Shown here one piece after another: positions 11,381-43,329 of a stretch of 64,000 bases of DNA. The position numbers were made by a program, and so were the translations under genes. Source of the stretch: Holothuria scabra (taxonomy: Eukaryota > Echinodermata > Holothuroidea > Aspidochirotida > Holothuriidae). The stretch spans positions 11,161,450 to 11,225,449 of the forward strand of contig CM074187.1 of NCBI GenBank assembly GCA_037179385.1. Direction: 5' to 3'. The notes beneath the pieces were generated by a model that did no database searches, was not told where the DNA came from, and worked only from the letters and a program-made list of their open reading frames with translations. Each line of letters begins with the position of its first letter. Positions within the stretch are counted from its first letter, which is position 1.

Positions 11381-11929
11381 TTAAGTTAAAGTTATTTTTG
11401 GATGGACTTGATGTCCAAACAGCAGGTCCCTATTAAGCTGAGAGTATAGCAAATGGCTATATAGCTTCATCCCCATAGTTTTGTTGAATGGGCTTATGAC
11501 GACATAGCAGCTTGTTTTTGCGGATGATGGGGAAAGTTATACAGCATCGCTCTGCCCAAAGTCAGACCAGAGAGGGTTGACAGCAGCTGAAACTGGTTCA
11601 AAACCATAACCTATAAGTTTTCTTCTTCCAATTGTTTATTGGTTGAAAGTGGAAAAAGGGAAAAAGTCTGTTGATAAACAGTCAAAGCAAATAGTTTATT
11701 TTTGTTGGTTACAGTTGGAGTGCTGGCCTTCATAATTCAGATAAATCAAAGACTTACAATTTTTTTCCTAGATTTCCATTATTTGTATCAAAAGATTTAT
11801 TCATTTTTTGCTATTGAATATAACTTCTTTTCAGGGTTTTTATGTAGAAATAAAATTCTGTAAACTTCACACCAGTGAAGAGTCTTCATTTTGTCACATT
11901 GTCTAGTGATCCCCAGAGAAGACCATTTC

Positions 11930-12005
11930 AAAGACACTAGCCAGGAGTAGAACTCCAGACCTACCAGCTTCAAGTTGGATGCTCTGACCACTTGAATATG
12001 CATGA
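11930..12005 (-). mobile_element. tRNA-like SINE head
   Basis: The minus strand shows CAAGTGGTCAGAGCATCCAA followed by GGAGTTCTACTCC. This A-box/B-box-like spacing is typical of a tRNA-derived promoter. It differs from SINE-1. The body downstream (lower coordinates) was not matched elsewhere in the window. Confidence 0.4.
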
Positions 12006-12864
12006 AGATCAAAGATTCATCTCATGGCCGCATTGTTAACTGCTAAATATTACATGTCATGTACCATAACATCATTTCTCAACATGTTAGTTGTCCCTAA
12101 GGCTTAATGAGTATGTGTGTGTGGGGGTGGGGGGATGGGTGTGAACAACTCACGGTACATTTGGGGGCTAAAGGTAGGCAAACCAGTGAATATGCACTTA
12201 GCATTCTGTTCTTCCTCTGCAATTTCTTTGGTCCTACCATATTTGTTTCATAAGTATGTGAGCCTATTGAGCTATATCGAAAAAAAATGCCATAGCAACA
12301 CTGAGATTCACAAAAGAAAGATAGAAAGAAAGAAAGATAGATAATAAAGCTCTCTGACAAGATTAAAGATGTCACAAACAACAGAAAAACTCAAACGCAC
12401 TGAAGTGAATATAAAGAGAGAAGAAAACAATTAACTCCTCCAAATACACAGCCCCAACACCCTGGAACACCAAAAGGTCCAAAATATATGATAATCACCA
12501 ATTCCATAAGACAATACAACAATTGTTTCGTATAAAATAAAGCCAAGGAAAAAGTTTCATTGATTACTCAGCTCAAGATTCAAGATGATTCAAGATGCAT
12601 CAAGATTAATCTAGTCCTGTTTTCATGGATTTCTAGGTCTTTGAAGCAAGGCCTTAAAATCCTGAAGATTTCTGTGCTTAAGCCCCTTTAAACCACATAC
12701 CACAAAAAAGGAATAACAACAAAGAACAGTAAGAAATAGGGTGACATTTTGAAAATTAAAAATGGTGAGAGCAAACAAGAAGTCACCCCAAACATGTTTT
12801 CAAAAAGGAAGCTTAATCTTAAGATTAGGAAGTGCAGATGTGACATTGCGACACCTAAATATAG

Positions 12865-13046
12865 AAACTGAAGAAATTTTTGGAAGCGAAAAGAGTCGCA
12901 TTAATTTTTTTTTTTTTTCTGAAATATTCGTCTAACATTGGCAACCTTTGCCCTAGTAAAAAAGACGATATCAAGAAATGAAGAAAAACTGAACTCCGAG
13001 CTCGGTTTTATGCGACTCTTTCCGCTTCCAACAATTTCTTCAGTTT
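12865..13046. mobile_element. Short MITE with ~40-bp inverted repeats
   Basis: The left arm starts AAACTGAAGAAATTTTTGGA and continues through AAGAGTCGCATTAA. Its complement closes the element (ATGCGACTCTTTCC to AATTTCTTCAGTTT). The arms are about 40 bp with few mismatches and surround roughly 100 bp of AT-rich DNA. No coding capacity; no clear target-site duplication. Confidence 0.7.
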
Positions 13047-13472
13047 AAGTCGAATATGCATCACAACTTTTAAAAACTCAAAAGCACACATCATATTTGT
13101 CTACCAGCTGACTATGAGCCTGAGCCAGAGGGCACAAAACTGCTAATACAGTACTGTGTTATCCTTTATTTAATAAAGATATGCCGCCCTTAATTAAAGT
13201 GATGCATTGAACTGGTTCAAAGAAATTGACCAAATTTTTCAAAATCTGTAAGTTTTCCTCTAATGTGCTACTGACAATTTGTCAAACTTAGACATCCTCC
13301 ACATCCTAACATACAAATAAATGTTCCATGAGTGAGTAATTAATGATTAAATTTGGGTTTAAGCCAGGACACAACAAAAACCTGTAACATCCTCGTCAAG
13401 TTGGTGTTCCTCATCACAACCGGTATACGAGAGGTTTTATCCTAATGTGAGCTAAAATTCAAGGCTTGATCT

Positions 13473-13962
13473 CACATACCCTGAGACACTGTGTTTTTCA
13501 GTTTGTGTTCTCACAAAGCCTGGTTTATATTGATTGGGTTGTGCTACCATAGTACAGAGATCACAAATTTCACATACCAATTACTCTGTAATGTCAGAAA
13601 TTATGGGTCATTAGTACCATAAACACCTTTTACCAGGGCTGGAAAAATGGTTTATTTCCCAGGGAGGGAGTAGCATTATTTCCCAGGAAGGGAGTAAAAA
13701 TCCCCACAATTCTCCCTTATTTTTATGGAAAAGAGAAATTTTCTTCCAGACATACGAATTTCCCGGGACGGAGCTTCCCAGCCTTTTCCACCAATGCCTT
13801 TTACCTTGATTGCTTACCACAAACATGATGTCTAAAACTACAGAATCCTGCAATCTGAGGTGGATTAAAATTTAAGTACTGACCTGACTAACCCACATTC
13901 TGATGTTACTGGAGCTCAACGTAACATGGTGTTACCTAGAGCACAGGGTATGTGAGACCACA
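13473..13962. mobile_element. Possible inverted-repeat element
   Basis: TCTCACATACCCTG at the left and its complement CAGGGTATGTGAGA at the right bracket about 490 bp. The inner part contains repeated TTTCCCAGG and GGGAGTA blocks. Inverted repeats of only ~15 bp make this tentative. Confidence 0.35.
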
Positions 13963-14392
13963 GTTTATGAGGTTATAGTCATAGTAGGTAGTCTGTACAG
14001 TTCTACAAATATCTAAACAAATCTTAATCGAAAAATATAGACAATTGAATTAAGAGATTCAACTATAAAATGGTGGGTAATTACAGCTTGGAATTTTCAA
14101 GGGCACTCATACTGGAAGACAGGAGCTGAATGCAAAATGTCCCCCTCTGTCCCCACTTCCTCCCAAAGTTTTAATTTAATTGATCTGGGAATATCTGGGT
14201 ATTAAATTGCCAAGATATTATTAAAATGCAAATTGTAGGTCACAGAGGGTGTCACTGGTAACAACATTAGGGAGAAATCACAACTTACTATTTTTAATGA
14301 ATGATACTGAAGGTTAATTGAAGGGAGTACTTCACTCAGTCTGGGGCAATCCTACAAAATGTTTCCATGGCTTTAACCAGTATGAGTCTTAC

Positions 14393-14575
14393 CGATGAAT
14401 GATTTAGTGCTGGGTCACAATAGTGAATATTTTCTGACTGTTCACAACTGAGGAAAAGCAGCTCCAAAAAATGATCAAGTATGCAAGTATTGTCAAAGAA
14501 GCCATTCAACCTCTTCTTTACACATCTCACAAATGTGACGATAAGATCACATCTATCAACAAATTTTTTGTTATT
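14393..14575 (-). CDS. Internal exon of an unrecognised gene (61 codons)
   Basis: The minus-strand acceptor (TTTTTGTGCAG) and donor (GTAAGACT) bracket 183 nt that are open in phase 0. The frame begins NNKKFVDRCDLIVTFVRC, passes through FLELLFLSCEQSENIHYC and ends NHSS. Leucine- and phenylalanine-rich helical segments suggest an alpha-helical repeat or scaffold protein. The exon lies 341 nt downstream of the exon at 14917-15114, which also ends in phase 0, so the two join in frame. I do not recognise the family. Exons further downstream were not identified with confidence. Confidence 0.55.
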
Positions 14576-14916
14576 CTGCACAAAAAGCATTCTTGTTAAT
14601 TAAAATTTACCAATCAATCATAATAAACTGGCAAACATCCAACAAAAAAAGGAGACGAGAGGATAGTCTTGATACAAAGTCAACAGGGACATCCATTCAA
14701 AGAATGAGCGTAAAATTTGTTCTATATTGACGAGTTGTGATTCGTTACAAATTAAAGTAGATTTACAGAATAACAAAATAAAGAGATAAGGTTCACGAAA
14801 AAGTTTTGGGAAACTTATTACCAGAACCTTTCTTCAACTTTTTTGTGTCACTTTACTTTCGGTTCTGTAAATTTACAGCGATTTTGAACCACATAAATTT
14901 TACTTGCCTCCCTTAC

Positions 14917-15114
14917 CGTGTGGACAAACATCAGTGATTGGTTATTTGCACCGTCCACTGACTGTGCAAACTGTACATATGCATAAGACTGGGCTGCATA
15001 ATATTCACAAATTGATAGCAGATACAGCCACTCCTGCGAATGGGTAAAGACCCACAAACAAGCTAGTTGACATGCTGATAGAATTGCAACTTCAATCACA
15101 ATCTTGCTAAAACT
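14917..15114 (-). CDS. Internal exon of an unrecognised gene (66 codons)
   Basis: A minus-strand acceptor (CTTTCACAG) and a donor (GTAAGG) bracket 198 nt, phase 0 at both ends. The frame starts SFSKIVIEVAILSACQLA, continues with EWLYLLSICEYYAAQ and ends SLMFVHT. The segment is hydrophobic and probably helical, without the uniform length of a membrane span. It joins in frame to the exon at 14393-14575. A 21-nt splice-flanked stretch at 15750-15770 could be the preceding exon. The gene would lie tail-to-head downstream of COPZ1 on the same strand. Product unknown. Confidence 0.55.
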
Positions 15115-17391
15115 CTGTGAAAGTTTCAGCTTATACCAAGACTCTCACTATTCTTTATTCATAACCAAATATTTTGTGAACATTCCTTTTCAAAACTTGC
15201 TAGCCAGTCCCAGCACTATAGAGCATGTATGACAGAACTGTAAATGACACACAAAATAATAAAAATTCTTCCCAAATTTCTGCATCAAAAAGCCAACCTT
15301 TTCCCAGGAAGAGATTTGTAAAACTTATGCAAGATTACAACGTAACTTTATTTTGGAGCAAAATATTCAGGTTAATGCAAATTTGTACCTCCTCACTCAC
15401 CAATCAAAATCATAGAGGATTTTAGGGATAAAGATATGCGCATGCAAAATAGCTGCAGACAGACCCCATGCAAATCATTTACTGTTTTAAGCCTTATTTA
15501 GTGTATTTTGCTGGTAAAAGAGAGAGAAAAACCAATTCTAATGTTAAAAGATTCCATAATCCTTGAGAGACAATCAGTGTCAAAGACAAAAAAGTAACAC
15601 CTCTGTTAATGGCCACGGGAATGTAGAGACTGGACAAACAGTATGAAAACCAGGTTAAATTATTCACCGGTAGCAGGATGGTAAAAAAGAGTGTAAAAGG
15701 ACGACGAATAAAAGGAATTAGGAGATCTTAAAATGGGTTAAATACTTACTTCAAGCTTACTTGCTACCACCTGTCATGAGAAGCAAGGTCACAAAAAAAA
15801 AAAAAAAAAATAAGGGTACAAATAAATATAAAGTGACAGGGGAAAATGAAAACGGCTTCAAAAAATCATGCAAGAACTTAAATTATTTAGTTACAGGAAG
15901 TCCAACAAACCTCATTGTCTCTAGAACTCAACTTTAGAATGTTTACAGAGTAGTTGAATAACAAGTTCCAAGTGGAAGAGTAGTTTTCAGTTGATCCTAA
16001 TCCAAGTTTGCTACTTTGCCCTTCGAGAAAGTAGGAGTTTTCCACATTGAGAGAATTATAATAGAGACTAACACCAATACAACATACCAAAGTTTAATCT
16101 GAAGGAAATTTTGGTCTACAAATAGATAATTTGGAAAGAATGATTTGCACTGCTTTTATAACTTTCTACTGAAATGTAACAAGCTGTGAGATGTATCAAA
16201 TCTAAACTAAAGTAATTACAAAATGATCTGCTGGTTTTACTTTATGCTTTTCTCTAATTACTTAACTCATAAATCCCCAACTGCTCTTCTTCTATCCCTT
16301 CCATTCCAACCATTCCACTGCAACAAAAACAGCTCCAAAATTTCACTCAGTGATGCAGTCCTAAACCTTTCTTCAGGCAAGGGGTATAGATTTCTTCGAG
16401 TAATTAAATGTGATACAATCAGGAAGGGGGGGAGGGGGAGGGACATGGAATGTAACAGTAATAGAGAATGTTGTAAACTGAACAGAAAAACAAACCCTTG
16501 AGACCATTTTTTAGCAAATCAAGTTATAAACTTCAAACTAGAAATGAAAAATTGTTCCAGCCTTTTTAAAATGCATAAATTCAAGTGTCCCACACTTGAT
16601 TCTATGATATACTTGTACCTTCAACACCTTCTACTGTAAGGTGTATAACAGCACAATCCTAGCATGTTGCGGCTGTTTTCATTATTCATAGTGAGTTCTT
16701 AGGGCATTTCCTAAAATTTCAACAGTAAAGCAGGTGATTTTAAAAAACCTTACTTAGTATTTCTTGAATTTCTAATATTTCACTTTTTCAGTTCCAATTT
16801 TTTTCCTCTTAAATAAAATCTAGCATTGCAAGTGTAGTATCTGACGCACAAGCAGAATGTAACTTTAACATGTCAAAGTCAGGTCTTTAAGAATCCAAAT
16901 TAGTTATTGGAAAACTTTGGGAATGGAGGGGGGGGGGATCAGTTACCAAATCTCTTCGGGCCACTTGCTGGTGTGTAATAACTGTTAATGAAAATCCTTG
17001 ACCCTACCGTGTGAATTATTCAATTAACAAACTAGGTATAGTGAAGGGCTATGTTGATATTGAACTTCTTCAAATCTGGAATTGGCCTGAAATTCTGAAG
17101 ATTATTTGGAATACTGATAATTCATGTGCTCACATCTTTAACTATCTCTTTGTATAATGAGGTTTTATTCTCATTATAACACTTTCTAACAGGAAGTGTT
17201 CTACTCCCACTGCTTTCAACACTCTGTTTAGTATTTCAGTCAAAATATAAAACAGAGAATGTCTTATGTGGGTAAGTACTGGCAATGGTTTCTTTAAACA
17301 AAAAAAAAGGAAGTCTACAAAAAAGAAAATGGAAAATCTACAAAGCTTACAAAAAGCTTCCTAAATATTAATGCAACAACACTTCAAAACA

Positions 17392-17785
17392 TCAAACTGC
17401 AGGTGCTGTCAGCAATGCTGCAGGTGCTGTCAGCAATGCTGCAGGGGCTGTCAGCAATGCTGCAGGTACTGTCAGCAATGCTGCAGGGGCTGTCCGCAAT
17501 GCTGCAGGGGCTGTCAGCAATGCTGCAGGTGCTGTCAGCAATGCTGCAGGTGCTGTCAGCAATGCTGCAGGTGCTGTCAGCAATGCTGCAGGTGCTGTCA
17601 GCAATGCTGCAGGGGCTGTCCGCAATGCTGCAGGTGCTGTCAGCAATGCTGCAGGTGCTGTCAGCAATGCTGCAGGTACTGTCAGCAATGCTGCAGAGGC
17701 TGCAGCAATGCTGCAGGTGCTGTCAGCAATGCTGCAGGTGCTATCAGCAATGCTGCAGGTATTGCCAGCAATGCTGCAGGTTTTT
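17392..17785 (+). repeat. 21-bp GC-rich minisatellite, about 18 copies
   Basis: Tandem units of GCAGGTGCTGTCAGCAATGC plus T, a 21-bp period with a few variants (GGGGCTGTC, GTACTGTC). The period is seven codons, so all frames stay open on both strands (AGAVSNA, MLQVLSA, CRCCQQC). The open frames are by-products. Each unit carries CTGCAG and a GCAATGC near-palindrome. It stands out sharply from the AT-rich surroundings. Confidence 0.95.
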
Positions 17786-18840
17786 TTTAATTTTATAGTT
17801 ACACACTTTCCAATAGCAGGAATAATTAGCTACTACTTTTTCACTGTCTTCAGTAAACACAGAATGACTACACGATGATGCCGGAGGAAGCCTGCACAGA
17901 GACACCACATTTTTTATGAATAACCATTAATTCAGCTACAAAAGTAGTAGAGAAAGCATTTCTCATCAAAGGGGGCCATAAAATGGAAGCTCAGTTCATT
18001 CAAAATTAAAGGATTTGAAATTCAGTATGAATGGAAGATGTCCTGTAAAACAACTATAGTCTATATGCAGACACCAGATGAAAACTTAAGTTCCACCTAG
18101 GATTGAATTAAATGTAACATTCCATAGTAGGACAAGTAAATTCTATCATGATATGGGAACTGAGAGCGCCACTCCTTTTAAGAATACAGAAGAGGTCAAT
18201 CATAGGTCATTCATTACAAGCATCACTAAAATGCTTATGTTACAAGAAGTCTTAATTTTATGAATAATATTTTATTTAAAAAATATTCTGGTTTCCCAAA
18301 AGTTCTGACAAGCAATAATTGGTGGCAAATATGAAAATATTTAATAAGATGAAACATTTTTGAGAACTGAAACTGCACCAAACCTACACCGTGACAGGGT
18401 GTGACAGTAAGTATACTCTACTGCTACACACTGCATATAACATGGGAACCACTGTAAAAGTAGTTTTTGTGTATAATGTTTGAGATTGGGGTCGTGCTCA
18501 GATGGAGCTACCTGAAATGGGTCACTGTTTCGAAAAGAACACCAAAGTACATTTCAAGCATTACACTTGCCTCAAAGACCATCAGCTTCACTATAGTGAC
18601 CATGCTGCACCTGGGTTGCTTTGGTACAACATTTGAAAAACAGGCACACCCCTGAGTCAAAACTTGGACAAACATGACCCATATTTGACTCACTGCTGCC
18701 CAGTGGTCAGAGGGTGCATCTTACAATAAATAAAAGTATAGGCTTCTTAGACTAAAACAGACTAAATCATTTGTTTTTTGATTGCTGTGTCTAAGCCAAA
18801 TATGCACTACTTTAATCCTTATAAACATCTATGGCACAAT

Positions 18841-19104
18841 TTAAAGGGGAAGAGCAGTCACCCCAATTTAAACTTATGTAATCTGCCAGCCATGTTTCAT
18901 GACCGTCTTTTGAGAGCAGCGTGACAATATTTTTCTCACTAAATTATAAAAGTTAGGAGAGTTAGTGATTGGTTTACCTTAAATATGCATTGTTTAAGTC
19001 CAGAATACCATGAAAGATGCTTGTGGCAAAATGACAAGAAATCTGTGCCATTTGGATGTAGTTTCAAAATACGTTTGGGGCAACTGCTTTTCCACTTTCA
19101 GGAA
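18841..19104 (+). mobile_element. MITE family B, copy 2
   Basis: It begins TTAAAGGGGAAGAGCAGTCA and ends with GGCAACTGCTTTTCC, imperfect inverted repeats. The interior is shared with copies at 884, 26276, 45927 and 57000. Uninterrupted, about 264 bp. Confidence 0.6.
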
Positions 19105-19616
19105 ATTGTTCCAATCCATCAACAGATCATAACACAATAGACACTAATATCACAAGTAAGTCATTGACTCTTATAAACTATCTCAAATTTTGGAAGTTTG
19201 AATTAACAAATTATTCATGACCTATACAGTATTAATTTTCTTTGGTGAAAACCTTGTTTTCTAACAATAAAGCTACTATCCTTACCTATATTTATCTGCC
19301 TGCCATTATATACCTATGACTCATGTTTGACTTTTAAATTTTTAAAAACTTTCCTGTACCACAAACTTTTTATTTCCTTTCAAAATATCAAAATTGCATT
19401 CATACTGTCTTTTTTTATACCTACCAGCGACTCTTAAATAACTTCAAAAATTACCTGAATTGGCTCTAAATCTACTTGTTATATGTCCTGTGTCACCAAA
19501 GAGACGCTTCCACCAGGATACTGTTAGTTATGGATTTTTTACAAGAAAAGGTAAAATGAATATTTAATGTAAGGAATTAATTTATGACCATGGTAATGTT
19601 TGAGTTTAATACTTAC

Positions 19617-40033
<20,417 letters not shown>

Positions 40034-40295
40034 TTTTGCCAGCGTGTAGTTATCTACGGAGTTGATAGAATGTTACACAGCCGTTTTGAATGTTTGATTA
40101 CGTGATTTCAATTGACCGACAGCACGTAAATATTATTGTCCAACGGATGCGAACTGTTTAACAAGGTGTTTCTTGATTGGTTGTTGCTATTGTATTGCAT
40201 CAATTGCGTTCTTTGTTATGGTTAGAGATTAGGTTAGGGATTAGGCTATCATTAGCCAGTAAGGAAATTCCTTGTTAAACGGTGCGCATCGCCCC
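40034..40295 (-). promoter_or_regulatory. COPZ1 5' flank with ACGTG motifs and CCAAT
   Basis: Upstream of the COPZ1 ATG are TTACGTGA (40098-40105) and GCACGTAA (40122-40129), two ACGT cores 24 bp apart. An inverted-repeat element follows at 40147-40291, whose minus strand carries CCAATC near 40180. ACGTG elements are bound by XBP1 and CREB3-family factors that control secretory-pathway genes in other animals. Activity here is inference; no TATA box is evident. Confidence 0.35.
40147..40291. mobile_element. Short inverted-repeat element in the COPZ1 promoter region
   Basis: Left GATGCGAACTGTTTAACAAGG (21 bp with its neighbours) and right CCTTGTTAAACGGTGCGCATC are inverted repeats with two to three mismatches, surrounding about 100 bp. 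It begins 114 bp upstream of the COPZ1 start codon. Confidence 0.65.
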
Positions 40296-41405
40296 AACAT
40301 AACAGGTTTGGGCAAAGGAGGGCCAAGGCCCCATCAGATGCCCTGAAGTCCTAATCCTAATCAAAAGTCAAACCAACAAACCTAGACAACAGCCCCAAAC
40401 AACCAGATTCTACCACAGTCATGGAAGAACTTTTCAATGTTAACCTTATAGCAGTGAACTTACGGGGAGTAAACTACCCAATCTGGCAGAGAATTCCACT
40501 CGTTGACAACTCTATGGGAGAAACTAAACTTCCTAATGTCAAGATTTGCAAAAGGCTTTTCCAGCTTTTTACGATGCCCACGAACCCAAGAATAACTTTG
40601 AACCCTTAAATAACTACAAGTCAAAAGGAGATTCCTTTCGGAAAGAAACTTGTAAACCTGGAGCATGTCCCTCTAATCCTTCTCAACTCCAGGGTTGTAA
40701 GCTCAAGATGTTTAAGCCTAGCATGATAAGGTAAATTTCTCACTATAACTTGCGACTGGCTCTCCTCTGAACTTGCTCTAAAAGAAACTTGTCCTTTTCA
40801 GTGAAGGGGCTCCAAGCCTGAGCTGCATAGTCAAGATGGGGTCTTGCCAACTGCTTATACAAATTAAGTACAATATCCTTGCTAGCCTCCAAACAGACCT
40901 ATTTTTAACCACAGCTTTCTTTAGTGGGATACACAACTTTGTTGTGTCAGAAACAACATCCGGAAAACACTCCACGCCTCAGCAAGGCATAAGTGAGACA
41001 AACGGGCCGCCCAGTCTATGGTTAAAAGCTCCTTAGCACGAGTAAAGTTAGCCTTGCTGAAATCTAGAATTGTTTTCACTACCATTATGATTGATAAAGC
41101 AACGTAAATCAAAACTAATAACGTCATGGTCACTGGACCCTACCTTACCACCATTCGTCGGTTACATTTCTAACCATGTTTTAATCAGTACTTAACACCA
41201 AATCAAGGCAATTAGCCTCACGAGTGGGAAACAAAACATGCTGGGTAAAGAAACCATCAGTCACAACCTCTACTAGTACAGGAATGCCAATCAATATCAG
41301 GAAAGTTAAATTCCCCATTTGGAAAGTTGAACTCTGTTTATTCTCAGCGCAAGCATTTGGTGAACGTAAACAATAGCGACAAGCAAAGGGTGCCATACTC
41401 ATTGC
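40296..41405 (-). mobile_element. LINE-B copy 2, internally deleted
   Basis: Minus-strand order: endonuclease end (GFFTQHVLFPTREANCLD, LVLSTD), then SDHDV-type and FSKANFTRAKELL motifs (41133-40921), then directly the C-terminal reverse transcriptase region. That region includes LYKQLARPHLDYAAQAW in another frame near 40850, then MLQVYKFLSERNLL and FSFSHRVVNEWNSLP. The catalytic reverse transcriptase core between is missing, and several frameshifts are present. It ends in CCTTTGCCC and AACCTGTTATGTT. Dead copy close to the COPZ1 promoter. Confidence 0.8.
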
Positions 41406-41999
41406 TAAAGCTTAGTTCACACCACAGGCAGTTAGACCTACCAATGCTTCGTAGGTTACTTTATATCGATTTTCACTGTCCCGTACAGACAACTGCATTT
41501 TTTCTTTCAATGAACTTAAATTCACCTGAACGCGATATTCTTGCGTTTTTATTTATGGCTGGATAGGAGCAAACAACACGCAGTATGGGCTTAACATTAA
41601 GTGGTCATCTGGGCATGAATTATGTTTTTACAGGCCTATATGCCTAAGTCCCATGAACTGCTCATAGATTGACCCATATAGTTATCAAATATGGGTCGGT
41701 ATCGTGCGGGCTGTATCACATGGGTGCGGTACACGGACTTATATAGGAAGTCCGTGGTGGGGTACCAAAAAAAAAAAAAAAACATGAGTCACTGCTGGGC
41801 ATTAAACGGTCTTGCCAACATGCCGCATTACTATACGAGAAACCTGGGCCTCTGCATCAAGCATGGAAGTACTAGCCTCCCTTGGTGGTATATGATGTTG
41901 AATGTCTTACCCAGCTATAATTTCACATTCTGAAGGTGAAGAAGCCATTTGGCTCATCGGGGATGCTAGTATGCCAGAGTGAGCGCGTGCATGATGATG

Positions 42000-42190
42000 A
42001 ACAACGGCCATCTTCTTCTTCTCTTCTGGACTATAGTGCTCAGAGGTTAATGAGACAGCCCGTGCACTAATCACTCGGGCGAGTTGGGCCAATCATTCTC
42101 CCTTCTGACGCGGGACGTGAGAGTCTTTAGCCACTTTCCCAAAGTCTGAGTGGGGTGGAGGTTACCGTCTTACCGTCACTCTTTGCCCAC
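42000..42190 (-). mobile_element. Copy of the SINE core seen at 38264-38875
   Basis: It shares AGTGCTCAGAGGT, a GGGACGTGAG-like block and TTTAGCCACTTTCCCAAA with 38393-38550. No tRNA head is visible. Confidence 0.5.
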
Positions 42191-42352
42191 ATCCTTCCCC
42201 CGTTTGATTGACCAGTGTGCGAAGACCCACATGCACATCCCTGGTATAGAGGGACAGCGATCAAAAACAATCATATCGGAGAAACACAAAACACAAACTT
42301 TCAAGTATGTTTTAAGTGTAAATTATAATGCGACACGTAAGAATTGAAGCCC

Positions 42353-42620
42353 TGGTATAGTCGTTGATGCTGCGGGTTCAACTGGATTCAGTTAGAACCC
42401 AGTTAGAAACCAGTTAATCCCAGTTAATCTAATATGGGAATTGGAACAAATTCAACTGGGTTGAACGTAGTCAATCCAGTTGACAGCTGGTAACCCAGTT
42501 CAACCCAGTTGGTTTTATATGGGATTTGTAACAAGACCAGCTGGGTTCAACTGGGTCCCAGTTGAACCAAGTTGAATTGGTCAACTGGGTTTAACTGGAA
42601 TTTTTTACCGGGGTGACCAC
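42353..42620. mobile_element. Element packed with CCAGTT/AACTGG motifs
   Basis: It is bounded by CCCTGGTA and TACCGGGG (weak inverted ends). Inside about 260 bp there are roughly a dozen CCAGTT or AACTGG hexamers in both orientations, many extended to AACCCAGTT or AACTGGGTT. No coding frame. Confidence 0.6.
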
Positions 42621-43329
42621 GGAGAATTGGGCTATACGTTGATTTGATTTCTGTTTCAGCTAATCAGGCTGCTTAAACACAAGGGATCCTTGTAAGGTTC
42701 AATGAAACTTGTAAAGGCTAGGTAAACGGAATATGATGCATTACCATCCTCCCTTGAAGTTCAGAAGGGATTTTCGTCGGTCAATGAAGTTGCTCGAATT
42801 TATACTCATCGTAATCTTATATGGCAAGGTAGTCAAATAGTTGGTAAAATGCCCTCACCAGCTAATTTTCCAAAGATTAATTTCTTTACATTACCATTTC
42901 ATCCAACGGTAGCGGTTCATTTTATATGGTAATTTTCTGACCATTTTATTACTTACTCATTTTTTTATTAGAGTATAAATTGTATTGCAAACGAAAAATC
43001 AAAATAACGATTGCTTAGATTCTACTTACAAGTCGGTGGGAAATGCCGTTTCCGGTGGCTGTCTGAGTGATCGTGATTTTTCAAAATTTTCTGTACGCTC
43101 TCCTCCAACAGATGGTGGCGCTCCGCTTGGTCTTTCGGGCAGAATTAGATATTCCATGGACGTAAGAAGCGTGGGGCTGGGGGAAACAGTCCCCTGTAAA
43201 AATGAGGGACTTGTTTCTGTCCCCCACTTCCCTGGCCAGGAAACCCCTTTTTCATTTCCCAAATCTAAAAAGAGCAAAATTTCCGGCGCGCTTGGCGCGT
43301 CGCAAAATGCAGTATAGAATGCATCATTC

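Noticed and set aside
13818..13847. 30-nt minus-strand stretch (DSVVLDIMFV) with good acceptor and donor, phase 0, that would extend the gene at 14.4 kb
   Set aside because: It lies within a possible inverted-repeat element (13473-13962), and ten codons are too few to support it without transcript data.
15887..16090. Minus-strand 67-codon frame after a TTCCTTCAG acceptor
   Set aside because: A stop lies directly after the acceptor in the open frame, the alternative frame is short, and the donor (GTTTGT) is weak.
17371..17798. Cys/Gln-rich and Ala-rich frames of 98-139 codons
   Set aside because: By-products of the 21-bp minisatellite; no splice or start context.
18580..18625. Minus-strand AAWSL-stop as the COPZ1 C-terminus
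   Set aside because: Resembles the WSL ending, but there is no AG acceptor at the required position and the upstream residues do not match.
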